DNA from: Mycolicibacterium peregrinum
Lineage (GTDB): Bacteria > Actinomycetota > Actinomycetes > Mycobacteriales > Mycobacteriaceae
Length of the DNA stretch: 64,000 bases
Direction: 5' to 3'
NCBI RefSeq assembly: GCF_002102345.1
Contig: NZ_LQPP01000074.1
Coordinates: forward strand, 21,222 to 85,221
A program made the translations under genes and the position numbers. Of this stretch, positions 26,142-33,775 are shown piece by piece. Positions within the stretch are counted from its first letter, which is position 1. The number at the start of each line of letters is the position of its first letter. Below the pieces are notes generated by a model that was not told where the DNA came from, did not search any database, and was given only the letters and a program-made list of their open reading frames with translations.

Positions 26142-26885
26142 ATGCGGATCGCAGTTGCCGGGGCTACGGGAAACATCGGGGCGCGCGTGGTCGTGGCGCT
26201 GCAGGGTGCTGGACACGACGTGGTGGCGATCAGCCGCTCGAACGGGGTGGATCTGTCCACCGGGGACGGCCTCGACGCGGCGCTGGCCGGGGTGCAGGCC
26301 GTTGTCGACGCGATCAGTGCCCCGCCCGCGGACCGGGACAGCACCGTGGACTACCTGGGCACCGCCACCCGCAACCTGCTCGCGGCCGAAGCGCGCGCGG
26401 GAGTGGCGCACCATGTGCTGCTGTCCATCGTGGGAATTCACGACATCGAGGGCAATCCGCACTATGCCGGAAAACGCGAGCAGGAGCGGCTGATCGAGGC
26501 CGGGTCCGTGCCGTGGACGATCGTGCCGGCCACCCAGTTCCACGATTTCGCCGAGACGGTGGTGAGTTGGACCGAGCAGAACGGGCGTGCCGAAATCGCC
26601 CCGTTGCTGGTTCAGCCCATCGATCCCGACGACGTGGCCGCCGTGCTCGCGGAGGTGGTGGTGGGGGACCCGCAGGGCCGCCACGTCGACGTGGCGGGTC
26701 CGCAGACCCAGGATCTGGTGGACCTGGCCCGTCGGACCCTGGCGGCCCGCGGCCGTGAGGTGACACTGGTGCCGACGTGGTCGTCGATCTTCGGGCTGTC
26801 CATGTCGGGCAATGCCTTGCTGCCCGCTGAGAACGCCCGCATCGCGCCCACCACCTTCGACCAGTGGCTGAGCCGGCAGCGGTAG
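26142..26885 (+). CDS. NmrA-type NAD(P)-binding protein
   Basis: The 247-aa protein opens with the Rossmann motif GATGNIGARV and has the atypical-SDR/NmrA layout, with GKREQERLIEAGSVPWTIVPATQF and a substrate lobe; the Tyr/Lys pair of classical dehydrogenases is not obvious. NmrA-like proteins sense NAD(P)(H) or reduce quinones. Divergence from an RsrR-like Rrf2 regulator suggests redox-induced expression. The ATG at 26142 follows the dyad and a short leader (CAGGAG). Confidence 0.82.
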   Translation: MRIAVAGATGNIGARVVVALQGAGHDVVAISRSNGVDLSTGDGLDAALAGVQAVVDAISAPPADRDSTVDYLGTATRNLLAAEARAGVAHHVLLSIVGIHDIEGNPHYAGKREQERLIEAGSVPWTIVPATQFHDFAETVVSWTEQNGRAEIAPLLVQPIDPDDVAAVLAEVVVGDPQGRHVDVAGPQTQDLVDLARRTLAARGREVTLVPTWSSIFGLSMSGNALLPAENARIAPTTFDQWLSRQR

Positions 26886-26906
26886 GTCGGGGGCACGCCG
26901 GGCCCG

Positions 26907-29054
26907 GTGATGTCACAGGTTCCTGCCATCATGGACGGCATGCCGTTGGAGGCTCCCTCGCCCGCCCTGGGCGACCTGGACGATGAGCAGCGGGAGGCAG
27001 TCCTGGCCGCCCGCGGTCCGGTGTGCGTGCTCGCCGGCGCAGGTACCGGCAAGACCCGCACCATCACCCGCCGGATCGCGCACCTGGTGGCCGGCGGCCA
27101 CGTTGCCCCCAGCCAGGTGCTGGCGGTGACGTTCACCGCGCGCGCGGCCGGGGAGATGCGGAGCCGGTTGCGCCAGCTGGGCCAGGAGTCCGGGGTGAAC
27201 ACCTCCGCCGTGCAGGCGGTGACGTTTCACGCCGCCGCGCGCAGGCAGCTGCAGTACTTCTGGCCCCGGCTGGTCGGCGACACCGGATGGGAGTTGCTCG
27301 ACAGCAAGTTCTCCGTCGTCGCACAGGCCGCCAACCGGGCCGGGATGCAGACCAGCACCGACGATGTCCGTGACCTGGCCGGCGAAATCGAATGGGCCAA
27401 GGCATCTTTGATCACCCCCGAGGCCTATAGCACGGCGGTCGCGAAGACCGGGCGTGACATCCCGTTCGACGCCTCCAAGGTGGCGGCGGTCTATTCGGGC
27501 TACGAGGCGCTCAAGGCCCGGCGTGACGGCTCAGCACTGCTGGACTTCGACGACCTGCTGCTGCACACCGCCGCGGCCATCGAAAACGACGCCGCGGTCG
27601 CGCAGGAATTCCGCGACCGCTACCGCTGCTTCGTCGTCGACGAGTACCAGGACGTCACGCCCCTGCAGCAACGGGTGCTCGACGCGTGGCTGGGGGAGCG
27701 CGACGACCTCACCGTGGTCGGTGATGCCAACCAGACGATCTACTCGTTCACCGGGGCCACCCCGCGGTTCCTGCTGGATTTCTCGCGACGTTTCCCCGAC
27801 GCAGCGGTGGTGCGGCTGGAGCGCGACTACCGCTCGACGCCGCAGGTGGTGTCGTTGGCCAACCGGGTGATCGCAGCCGCACGCGGCCGGATGGCCGGCA
27901 GCAAGCTGCATCTGGTGGGGCAGCGCGATCCTGGTCCCGAGCCGACGTTCTCCGAGTATCCCGACGAGGTCGCCGAGGCCAATGCCGTCGCCCGCTCCAT
28001 CAAGAAGCTGATCGAAAACGGAACGGAGCCGGCCGAAATCGCGGTGCTCTACCGGATCAACGCGCAGTCGGAGGTCTACGAGGAGGCGCTCACCGAGGCG
28101 GGGGTCGCATTCCAGGTGCGCGGCGGCGAGGGCTTCTTCAGCCGCCAGGAGATCCGCCAGTCACTGGTGGCGATGCAACGCTTCGCCGAACGCGACATTC
28201 CGGAGGACAACCTGCCCGCCCTCGTGCGTGAGCTCCTGGAACCGCTGGGGCTGACGGCCGAGCCGCCGGCCGGTACCAAGGCGCGGGAACGCTGGGAAGC
28301 GTTGACGGCGTTGGCCGAACTGGTCGACGAAGAGGTCGCGGTGCGCCCGGAACTGGATCTGCGGGCATTGGTCGCCGAATTGCGCCAGCGGGCCGACTCG
28401 CGGCACCCACCGGTGGTGCAGGGCGTGACCTTGGCGTCGCTGCACGCCGCCAAGGGGCTGGAGTGGGATGCGGTGTACCTGGTCGGCCTGGCCGACAACA
28501 CTTTGCCGATCTCCCATGCGCTCGCGCACGGACCCGACAGTGAACCGGTGGAGGAGGAGCGTCGGCTGCTCTATGTCGGGGTCACCCGCGCCCGGGTACA
28601 CCTGGGGCTGAGCTGGGCGCTGGCCCGGACCCCGGGCGGGCGGCAGGGCCGACGGCCGTCGCGGTTCCTCAACGGCATCGCGCCGCAGCTGCAGAACGGG
28701 GGCGGCTCGAGCCCGGACCGGTCGCGTCGTCAGCGGGGGCCCGCACCGCGCTGCCGGGTCTGCAATGCCGCGCTGACAACTCCACCCGCGATCATGTTGC
28801 GTCGCTGTGAAACGTGCCCGTCGGACTTGGACGAGGAGCTGCTCACCGAGCTCAAGGAGTGGCGGCTACGCGTCTCCAAGGAGATGAAGGTGCCGGCGTA
28901 TGTGGTGTTCACCGACAACACTCTGATCGCGATCGCCGAGTCGCTGCCAACCGACGAAGCCGCACTGGTGGCGCTTCCCGGGATCGGTGCGCGCAAGCTC
29001 GAGCAGTACGGCCCGGACGTCCTCGAGTTGGTACGTGGCCGCCAAGATTCGTAA
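26907..29054 (+). CDS. uvrD2: ATP-dependent DNA helicase UvrD2
   Basis: The product is up to 715 aa. An SF1A helicase core has Walker A AGAGTGKTRT (about 43-52), Walker B VVDEYQD (about 243-249), QTIYSFTGA, and LHAAKGLEWD. A tetracysteine zinc segment (CRVC and CETC, about 616-637) joins it to a C-terminal HRDC domain (LPGIGARKLEQYG, about 690). UvrD2 is the essential mycobacterial member and its tetracysteine domain supports unwinding. Starts GTG 26907, ATG 26910, ATG 26931 and ATG 26940 are all possible; the difference is 11 residues. Confidence 0.94.
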   Translation: MMSQVPAIMDGMPLEAPSPALGDLDDEQREAVLAARGPVCVLAGAGTGKTRTITRRIAHLVAGGHVAPSQVLAVTFTARAAGEMRSRLRQLGQESGVNTSAVQAVTFHAAARRQLQYFWPRLVGDTGWELLDSKFSVVAQAANRAGMQTSTDDVRDLAGEIEWAKASLITPEAYSTAVAKTGRDIPFDASKVAAVYSGYEALKARRDGSALLDFDDLLLHTAAAIENDAAVAQEFRDRYRCFVVDEYQDVTPLQQRVLDAWLGERDDLTVVGDANQTIYSFTGATPRFLLDFSRRFPDAAVVRLERDYRSTPQVVSLANRVIAAARGRMAGSKLHLVGQRDPGPEPTFSEYPDEVAEANAVARSIKKLIENGTEPAEIAVLYRINAQSEVYEEALTEAGVAFQVRGGEGFFSRQEIRQSLVAMQRFAERDIPEDNLPALVRELLEPLGLTAEPPAGTKARERWEALTALAELVDEEVAVRPELDLRALVAELRQRADSRHPPVVQGVTLASLHAAKGLEWDAVYLVGLADNTLPISHALAHGPDSEPVEEERRLLYVGVTRARVHLGLSWALARTPGGRQGRRPSRFLNGIAPQLQNGGGSSPDRSRRQRGPAPRCRVCNAALTTPPAIMLRRCETCPSDLDEELLTELKEWRLRVSKEMKVPAYVVFTDNTLIAIAESLPTDEAALVALPGIGARKLEQYGPDVLELVRGRQDS

Positions 29055-29078
29055 AGATCGTGCCAAAACCGCAGGTAG

Positions 29079-29116
29079 AAAATAGGTTGTGCGATCTGGC
29101 TGTTAGGCTTTAGCCT
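29079..29116 (+). promoter_or_regulatory. whiB7 promoter, autoregulated type
   Basis: An AAAAT patch (29079-29083) sits just upstream of a -35-like TTGTGC (29087-29092); TAGCCT (29111-29116) 18 bp further is a plausible -10. Published whiB7-type promoters have an AT-rich patch directly upstream of the -35 element, bound by WhiB7 together with SigA. The exact -10 assignment is tentative. Confidence 0.6.
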
Positions 29117-29159
29117 CGTAACACAGCTCTGGTAACGAGACGGAAGGAGGGCGCCCGCA

Positions 29160-29381
29160 ATGGATAACAACATCGAATTCAGCGGTGTAGCGGTTGCTGG
29201 CATGCCGTCGTCCGTGCTCGCCGTCGCCGTTGCCGCGGTTTCCCCGGCAGCCCGTCGGTACGCCGCATCCGCTGCCCCCGCCGCCGGATGGCCGGCCGCC
29301 GCCGCTGCTGCCATTGCGCCGCAGCATAAGCGCCGTCCCGCCGCCGCGACTGGCGCGTCCGTGGATCGGAGCTCCTTCTAG
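29160..29381 (+). CDS. Upstream ORF in the whiB7 leader (regulatory peptide)
   Basis: The 73-codon ORF starts at ATG 29160 behind a strong GGAAGGAGG. It begins MDNNIEFSGVAVAG and is then Ala/Pro/Arg-rich with no domain. It fills the whiB7 leader and its stop codon lies within a hairpin just upstream of an intrinsic terminator. Published work on whiB7 describes a translated leader ORF whose stalling by ribosome-targeting antibiotics relieves termination. The peptide itself probably has no function; translation is the signal. Confidence 0.75.
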   Translation: MDNNIEFSGVAVAGMPSSVLAVAVAAVSPAARRYAASAAPAAGWPAAAAAAIAPQHKRRPAAATGASVDRSSF

Positions 29382-29391
29382 GAAGAGCTCC
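29368..29391 (+). promoter_or_regulatory. Hairpin spanning the leader-ORF stop codon
   Basis: GGAGCTC (29368-29374) pairs with GAGCTCC (29385-29391), and CTTC/GAAG extends the stem with one bulged base. The uORF stop TAG lies in the loop region, so a ribosome near the end of the ORF would melt this hairpin and could influence the terminator that follows. Confidence 0.55.
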
Positions 29392-29404
29392 CATCACAGC
29401 CAAA

Positions 29405-29448
29405 TGGCCACGGACCCGCAGTCAACCGGATCCGTGGCCAATGTTTTT
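29405..29448 (+). terminator. Intrinsic terminator/attenuator of whiB7
   Basis: TGGCCACGGA (29405-29414) and TCCGTGGCCA (29431-29440) form a perfect 10-bp stem with a 16-nt loop, followed by TGTTTTT (29442-29448). It lies between the leader ORF and whiB7, so transcription must read through it for WhiB7 to be made. Confidence 0.85.
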
Positions 29449-29539
29449 GGGAGTTGTTCCAACCCTCGAAACCTGGTCGCAGATCCCTCGAAGAGACAGA
29501 TCGCCGACAACAACGACCAGGAAGCAGGGGGATAAGCAC

Positions 29540-29851
29540 ATGTCCATTGCGATGACCGCTCCGGAGATGAGCGTCGCGCCGGTGACATGCGAAGAGCGGC
29601 TGCCGGCGGTGCCATGCCACATCGGGAATCCCGATCTGTGGTTCGCCGAGAGCCCAGTCGATCTGGAGCAGGCCAAGGCACTGTGCGCGGATTGCCCGAT
29701 CCGTAACGAGTGCCTGGCCGCCGCGCTGGAACGGCAGGAGCCGTGGGGCGTCTGGGGCGGCGAGATCCTCGACCGCGGAACGATTGTGGCCCGCAAGCGG
29801 CCGCGTGGCCGTCCGCGGAAGAACGCCGCGGGTAACCCAGCCGCCGCGTGA
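29540..29851 (+). CDS. whiB7: WhiB7, Fe-S transcription activator of antibiotic resistance
   Basis: The 103-aa WhiB protein starts at ATG 29540 behind AGGGGG. C26, C49xxC52 and C58 ligate the [4Fe-4S] cluster; C17 is an additional Cys. The G(V/I)WGGE turn (EPWGVWGGE) binds SigA, and the C-terminal AT-hook RGRPRK binds the minor groove upstream of target -35 boxes. WhiB7 induces intrinsic resistance to macrolides, aminoglycosides and tetracyclines. Control is by its own promoter and the leader attenuator immediately upstream. Confidence 0.97.
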   Translation: MSIAMTAPEMSVAPVTCEERLPAVPCHIGNPDLWFAESPVDLEQAKALCADCPIRNECLAAALERQEPWGVWGGEILDRGTIVARKRPRGRPRKNAAGNPAAA

Positions 29852-29900
29852 GTGCGGCGGCCGGGCCGCCGTACCCGCCCGCACTGACGCGCCCGCAATT

Positions 29901-29946
29901 GTCACGCTGGAGTGGCGCCCGACGCCGGGCGTCACTCCAGCGTGAC
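29901..29946. repeat. Palindromic repeat element / bidirectional terminator
   Basis: GTCACGCTGGAGTG (29901-29914) and CACTCCAGCGTGAC (29933-29946) pair perfectly; GCGCCC/GGGCGT extends the stem to about 20 bp around a 6-nt loop. It lies between the converging whiB7 and AarF-type genes and probably ends both transcripts. The same core recurs at 63763-63884. Confidence 0.75.
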
Positions 29947-29969
29947 GCTCGGGCCGTAACGGGCGCTAC

Positions 29970-31289
29970 TCAGGCTGCTTCGTCCGCGAAGCCCGGAACC
30001 AGTTCGGTGGCAATGGCTTTCATCGGCACATGCGCGTCCAGCTGACAGCACATGGCGATGGTGGAGGCGATCACCCGCAGCGGGATGGCCAGGTTCGGCG
30101 GCAGATCCAGCTGGCGGGCGGTCCTGATCTGGGCCACCCAGTTGTCCATCTGTCCGGCCGCCATCCGCTGAATCCAGCGGCGGTTGTAGTGGAACACGTC
30201 GACCTCGATCGGTTCGACGTACTGGCGCAACATGTCGTCGACTTCCTCGATCGAAACCTGTTGGCCCTTCTGGATGAAACCGGCTTCCTCCATGGTGGGC
30301 AGCAGCTCGTCGTAGTTCTCGTCCCGGGCCAGCCGGATGCACTCACCCAGAGCCGTCGGGAAGCCGTCGGGCAGTGGCGCGACAGCACCGAAGTCGATGA
30401 CGCCCATCCGCCCGTCGGGCAGCAACATGAAGTTCCCCGGATGGGCATCGCCGTGCATCATCTGCAAGCGCTTGGGCGCATCGAAGGTGAGTTCGGACAG
30501 TCGGGTGCCCATCAGGTCGCGCTGTTCGGGTGTGCCGTCGCGGATGATCACCGACATCGGGATGCCGTCCATCCATTCGGCGATGACGACCTTCGGTGCG
30601 CTGGCGACGATGGCCGGAATGCGGAAGTGCGGATCGTCGCGATACGCCTTGGCGAACGCACGCTGATTCTCGGCCTCGAGCCGGTAGTCCAGCTCCATGT
30701 CGGTGCGTTCGATCAGCTCGTCGACGATGCCCTGGATGTCGACACCGGGGGCCAGCTGCTTGAACACGCCGACCAGGCGCTGGATCGTCTTGAGGTCCGC
30801 GCGCAGCGCCTCGTCGGCACCGGGGTATTGGATCTTGACGGCCACCTCGCGGCCGTCGGACCAGATCGCCTTGTGCACCTGGCCGATGCTCGCCGAGGCC
30901 ACCGGGGTGTCGTCGAAGGAGGTGAACCGCTCCCGCCATTTGGTGCCCAGCTGTGCATCGAGCACGCGGTGCACCTTGGCGGCCGGCAGCGGGGGAGCTT
31001 CGCGCTGCAATTTGGTCAGTGCTTCGCGGTACGGCTTGCCGTACTGCTCGGGGATGGCAGCCTCCAGCACCGACAGTGCCTGGCCCACCTTCATCGCTCC
31101 GCCCTTGAGTTCACCGAGCACGGCGAACAATTGCTGAGCGGCCTTGTCCATCAGTTCGGCAGTGACTTCGTCCTTGGACTTGCCGGTCAGACGCTTGCCG
31201 AAGCCCAGTGCTGCCCGTCCGGCCATGCCGCCGGCCAGACCGGCCAGCTTCGCATTCCGTGCGACGCTTCCCCGTTTGATGTCGGTCAC
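29970..31289 (-). CDS. ABC1/AarF (UbiB-type) atypical kinase (Rv3197 homologue)
   Basis: The 439-aa protein has the UbiB hallmarks: the KxGQ motif in GGAMKVGQALS, the Ala-rich nucleotide loop ASASIGQVHKA, the catalytic region HGDAHPGNF and the metal-binding DFG in VIDFGAVA. Such proteins bind ATP and support isoprenoid-quinone or lipid homeostasis. GTG 31289 (VTDIKRGS) matches the Rv3197 start; the frame is open 17 codons further. In M. tuberculosis it also follows whiB7, and Rv3197 has been tied to macrolide resistance within the WhiB7 regulon. It is probably the first gene after the convergent terminator. Confidence 0.9.
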   Translation of the reverse strand: MTDIKRGSVARNAKLAGLAGGMAGRAALGFGKRLTGKSKDEVTAELMDKAAQQLFAVLGELKGGAMKVGQALSVLEAAIPEQYGKPYREALTKLQREAPPLPAAKVHRVLDAQLGTKWRERFTSFDDTPVASASIGQVHKAIWSDGREVAVKIQYPGADEALRADLKTIQRLVGVFKQLAPGVDIQGIVDELIERTDMELDYRLEAENQRAFAKAYRDDPHFRIPAIVASAPKVVIAEWMDGIPMSVIIRDGTPEQRDLMGTRLSELTFDAPKRLQMMHGDAHPGNFMLLPDGRMGVIDFGAVAPLPDGFPTALGECIRLARDENYDELLPTMEEAGFIQKGQQVSIEEVDDMLRQYVEPIEVDVFHYNRRWIQRMAAGQMDNWVAQIRTARQLDLPPNLAIPLRVIASTIAMCCQLDAHVPMKAIATELVPGFADEAA

Positions 31290-31346
31290 CAGACCATCAT
31301 CCACGATGCTCCTGAATGCGCCGCAACTAACTGGCAACATTCGTTT

Positions 31347-32198
31347 TCAACACGGGCAGTCGGGGTGACGGGACCAATGTCTGGCGGCGATCGCGTACCC
31401 GTCGGCGTCGAGTTCGAGTGTGGTGTTGAGCGTCGGCGGCGCCTCGGGCGCCGGCTGCGTACCCCCGGAATGGCTGACGGCACGGATCACCAGATCGACC
31501 TGACGCATTGCCAGGGCGGCGGTGGCCAGGATGGTCGCGCGGCTCGCACTGCCCACGGCACCTCTGAGCTGGGTGGCCACGGCCGGCCACGCCGCGTCGC
31601 GATCGGCACGGTGCAGATCGGCGCAGTGTAGGCAGCTGGTCAGGCCGGGGACCACCAGCGGCCCCACCAGACCGGCGCCGTCGCGGACCCGCACCGGCAG
31701 GTGGGCGATCCCGCCGCGATGCAGTTCTTGCAGCAGCCGCGGGTCGGACATCTGGTAATCGGCCAGCACCACGAGGTCGGTGGAGGCCGCCACATTCCTG
31801 GTGTGCGGGTGCGTGCTGTGCCTGACCCGAGCGCCTGAGCAGCGCAGGCCGTTGGTCAGCAGTTCCGACAGCGGGCCGCGCCCGTGCACGCGGATGGAGG
31901 CCGACCGGGTCGGCCGTGGCGGGGCGGCCGTCAGTGTCGTGAGCATCCCCGCTTCGGTCAACGCGCCGATGAGCTCGTCGATCCCCTCGGCAGCATCATC
32001 GAATGTTCCTGCAGCCGTAAGCAATTCGTCGTGGGTGGCGCCGGCCTGCAGTGCCCGCAGCAGATCGGCCAATTGCGCCTGGCGCATTCCGGCCGGCGGC
32101 CGCACCAGTACCGCGCGCCGCGGATCCCAGCCCAGCTGCACCGAGTCGTCGGGACGCAGCAGGATCGGGCGGCCTGCGGCGAGCACGTAGCGCGTCAT
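31347..32198 (-). CDS. TOMM-type cyclodehydratase/E1-like protein (Rv3196-like)
   Basis: The 283-aa protein resembles leader-binding, ThiF-like partners of azoline-forming cyclodehydratases: an N-terminal winged-helix-like part (about 1-85) with LRALQAGATHDELL, a Rossmann-like middle, and PGLTSCLHCADLHRADRDAAWP. The CxxC there and a C-terminal CPC (HPDCPC) could hold structural zinc. No YcaO-domain gene or precursor peptide is visible in the window. It lies between the kinase and zincin genes, a block kept in M. tuberculosis as Rv3196. Its true role is unknown. Confidence 0.72.
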   Translation of the reverse strand: MTRYVLAAGRPILLRPDDSVQLGWDPRRAVLVRPPAGMRQAQLADLLRALQAGATHDELLTAAGTFDDAAEGIDELIGALTEAGMLTTLTAAPPRPTRSASIRVHGRGPLSELLTNGLRCSGARVRHSTHPHTRNVAASTDLVVLADYQMSDPRLLQELHRGGIAHLPVRVRDGAGLVGPLVVPGLTSCLHCADLHRADRDAAWPAVATQLRGAVGSASRATILATAALAMRQVDLVIRAVSHSGGTQPAPEAPPTLNTTLELDADGYAIAARHWSRHPDCPC

Positions 32199-32259
32199 GC
32201 GATGACTCTGCCACGGCGGCGGACACCGCCGTTTCAGTTATCCACAGGGCCCGCGACGG

Positions 32260-33684
32260 TCAGTTGTTGCCGTCGTCGCCCTTGTCGTCGTCGCCCTCGC
32301 GCTGCTCTTTCTCCAGGTCGGCCTCTTTTTCAAGATCAGCCAAAGCCTGTTCGAAGGCACTGTCGATGCCGGAGGTGTCGCCGCCGATCATCCGGTCGAT
32401 GAAGCCGGCCGGCTCGTCGAGATCGGCTGCGGTCGGCAGCAGGTCGGGGTGCTGCCACACGCTGTCGCGGACATCGGTGCCGACGGCCTCGGTGAGCCGT
32501 TCCCACAGCACCGCGGCTTCGCGCATCTTGCGGGGGCGCAGTTCCAGGCCGACGAGCGTGGCGAAGGTCTGTTCGGCGGGGCCGCCGGTAGCACGCCGAC
32601 GGCGGAGCATTTCGGCCAGCGCGGAGGTACCGGGAATGCGATCGCCCAGCGCTGCGGTGACGACGGTCTGCACCCAGCCTTCGATGAGGGCCAGCAGGGT
32701 TTCGAGCCGTTCCAGGGCGGCTTCCTGTTCGGGTGTGGCCTTGGGCTCGAAGATGCCTTGATTGAGCAGCTGTTCCATCTCCGACGGGTCGCCGAGGGAG
32801 GCCGGGTTGAACCCGCGGGCGAAGTCCTCGATGCCCGACATGTCGACCTTCATGCCCTTGGCGAAGGCCTCGACGGCGCCGAGCAGCTGGCTCGACAGCC
32901 ACGGCACATGGCTGAACAGCCGGTGGTGGGCGGCCTCGCGGGCGGCCAGGAAGGTCAGGATCTCGCTGCGTGGTCGCTCCAGCCCCTCGGCCAGAGGTTC
33001 GATCGCCTCGGGCATGAGGGCCGCGACCCCCTTGGGGCCCAGCGGCAGGCCGACGTCGGTGGAGGTCAGCACCTCGCGGGAGAGCTTGCCCAGCGCCTGG
33101 CCCAGTTGGGAGCCGAACGCCATGCCGCCCATCTGCGACATCATCGCCAGCAGCGGGCCGGCCATGCTCTTGGCTTCTTCGGGCAGCGCCGACGCCCACA
33201 CCGAGGAGATCTGCTCAGCCACCGGGTCACACAGTCGCTTCCAGGTGTCCAGCGTGTTGTCCAGCCAGTCGCTCGGGGTCCACGCCACCGACCGGGTGGT
33301 GCCCGCGGGGAGCGGGGTGACTCCGTCGAGCCAGGTCTCGGCCAGTCGTACCGCGTCGGCGACTGCGCTCGCGGTCTTCTCCGGCACCGGGGCGACGAAT
33401 CCGATCGAGTTGGACGCCAACTGCCGGGCCAGGTCGTAGTTCACCGGACCGGATTGTTTGCCGCCCATGGCGCCGCCTGCGCCGCTGAACATCTCCCCGA
33501 GCTTGGTGAAGATCTGCCCGAGATCGCCCATGTCGAAGTTGGCTCCGCCCATGCCGAAACCGAACGGATCCGACCCCGGACCTGGCCCGGAGTTGCCGGA
33601 ACCGGATCCCGAATCGGGGTCCTTCTTGTCTTTGTCTCGGTCGGGGTCGTTCCCGGCGGAGAAGCCGAAGGGCAGGTCAGCCAT
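32260..33684 (-). CDS. Zinc-dependent metalloprotease of the zincin_2/DUF2342 type (Rv3195 homologue)
   Basis: The 474-aa protein begins with a flexible Gly/Asp-rich region (about 1-75, MADLPFGFSAG with PGPGSDPFGFGMGG) and continues into a helical domain with FLAAREAAHHRLF (the EAAH motif typical of this family), PWLSSQLLGAVEAFAKG and GDRIPGTSALAEMLRRRR. The C-terminus is highly charged. A canonical HExxH is absent. The start MADLPF at 33684 is preferred to ATG 33702. The family is actinobacterial and uncharacterised, and here it is divergent from the Lon-like protease gene. Confidence 0.82.
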   Translation of the reverse strand: MADLPFGFSAGNDPDRDKDKKDPDSGSGSGNSGPGPGSDPFGFGMGGANFDMGDLGQIFTKLGEMFSGAGGAMGGKQSGPVNYDLARQLASNSIGFVAPVPEKTASAVADAVRLAETWLDGVTPLPAGTTRSVAWTPSDWLDNTLDTWKRLCDPVAEQISSVWASALPEEAKSMAGPLLAMMSQMGGMAFGSQLGQALGKLSREVLTSTDVGLPLGPKGVAALMPEAIEPLAEGLERPRSEILTFLAAREAAHHRLFSHVPWLSSQLLGAVEAFAKGMKVDMSGIEDFARGFNPASLGDPSEMEQLLNQGIFEPKATPEQEAALERLETLLALIEGWVQTVVTAALGDRIPGTSALAEMLRRRRATGGPAEQTFATLVGLELRPRKMREAAVLWERLTEAVGTDVRDSVWQHPDLLPTAADLDEPAGFIDRMIGGDTSGIDSAFEQALADLEKEADLEKEQREGDDDKGDDGNN

Positions 33685-33775
33685 ACCCACAACGGTACTC
33701 ATGACGAGGTGCCCGGGTGTGCCTGTGGGTCACGCTGTGGGTGAACACGGTGGTTCAGGCTTTACTGTGGGCGGC

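Noticed and set aside
19042..26885. Genomic island or prophage
   Set aside because: No integrase, att repeat, phage gene or IS was found at the edges; only the synteny break supports it.
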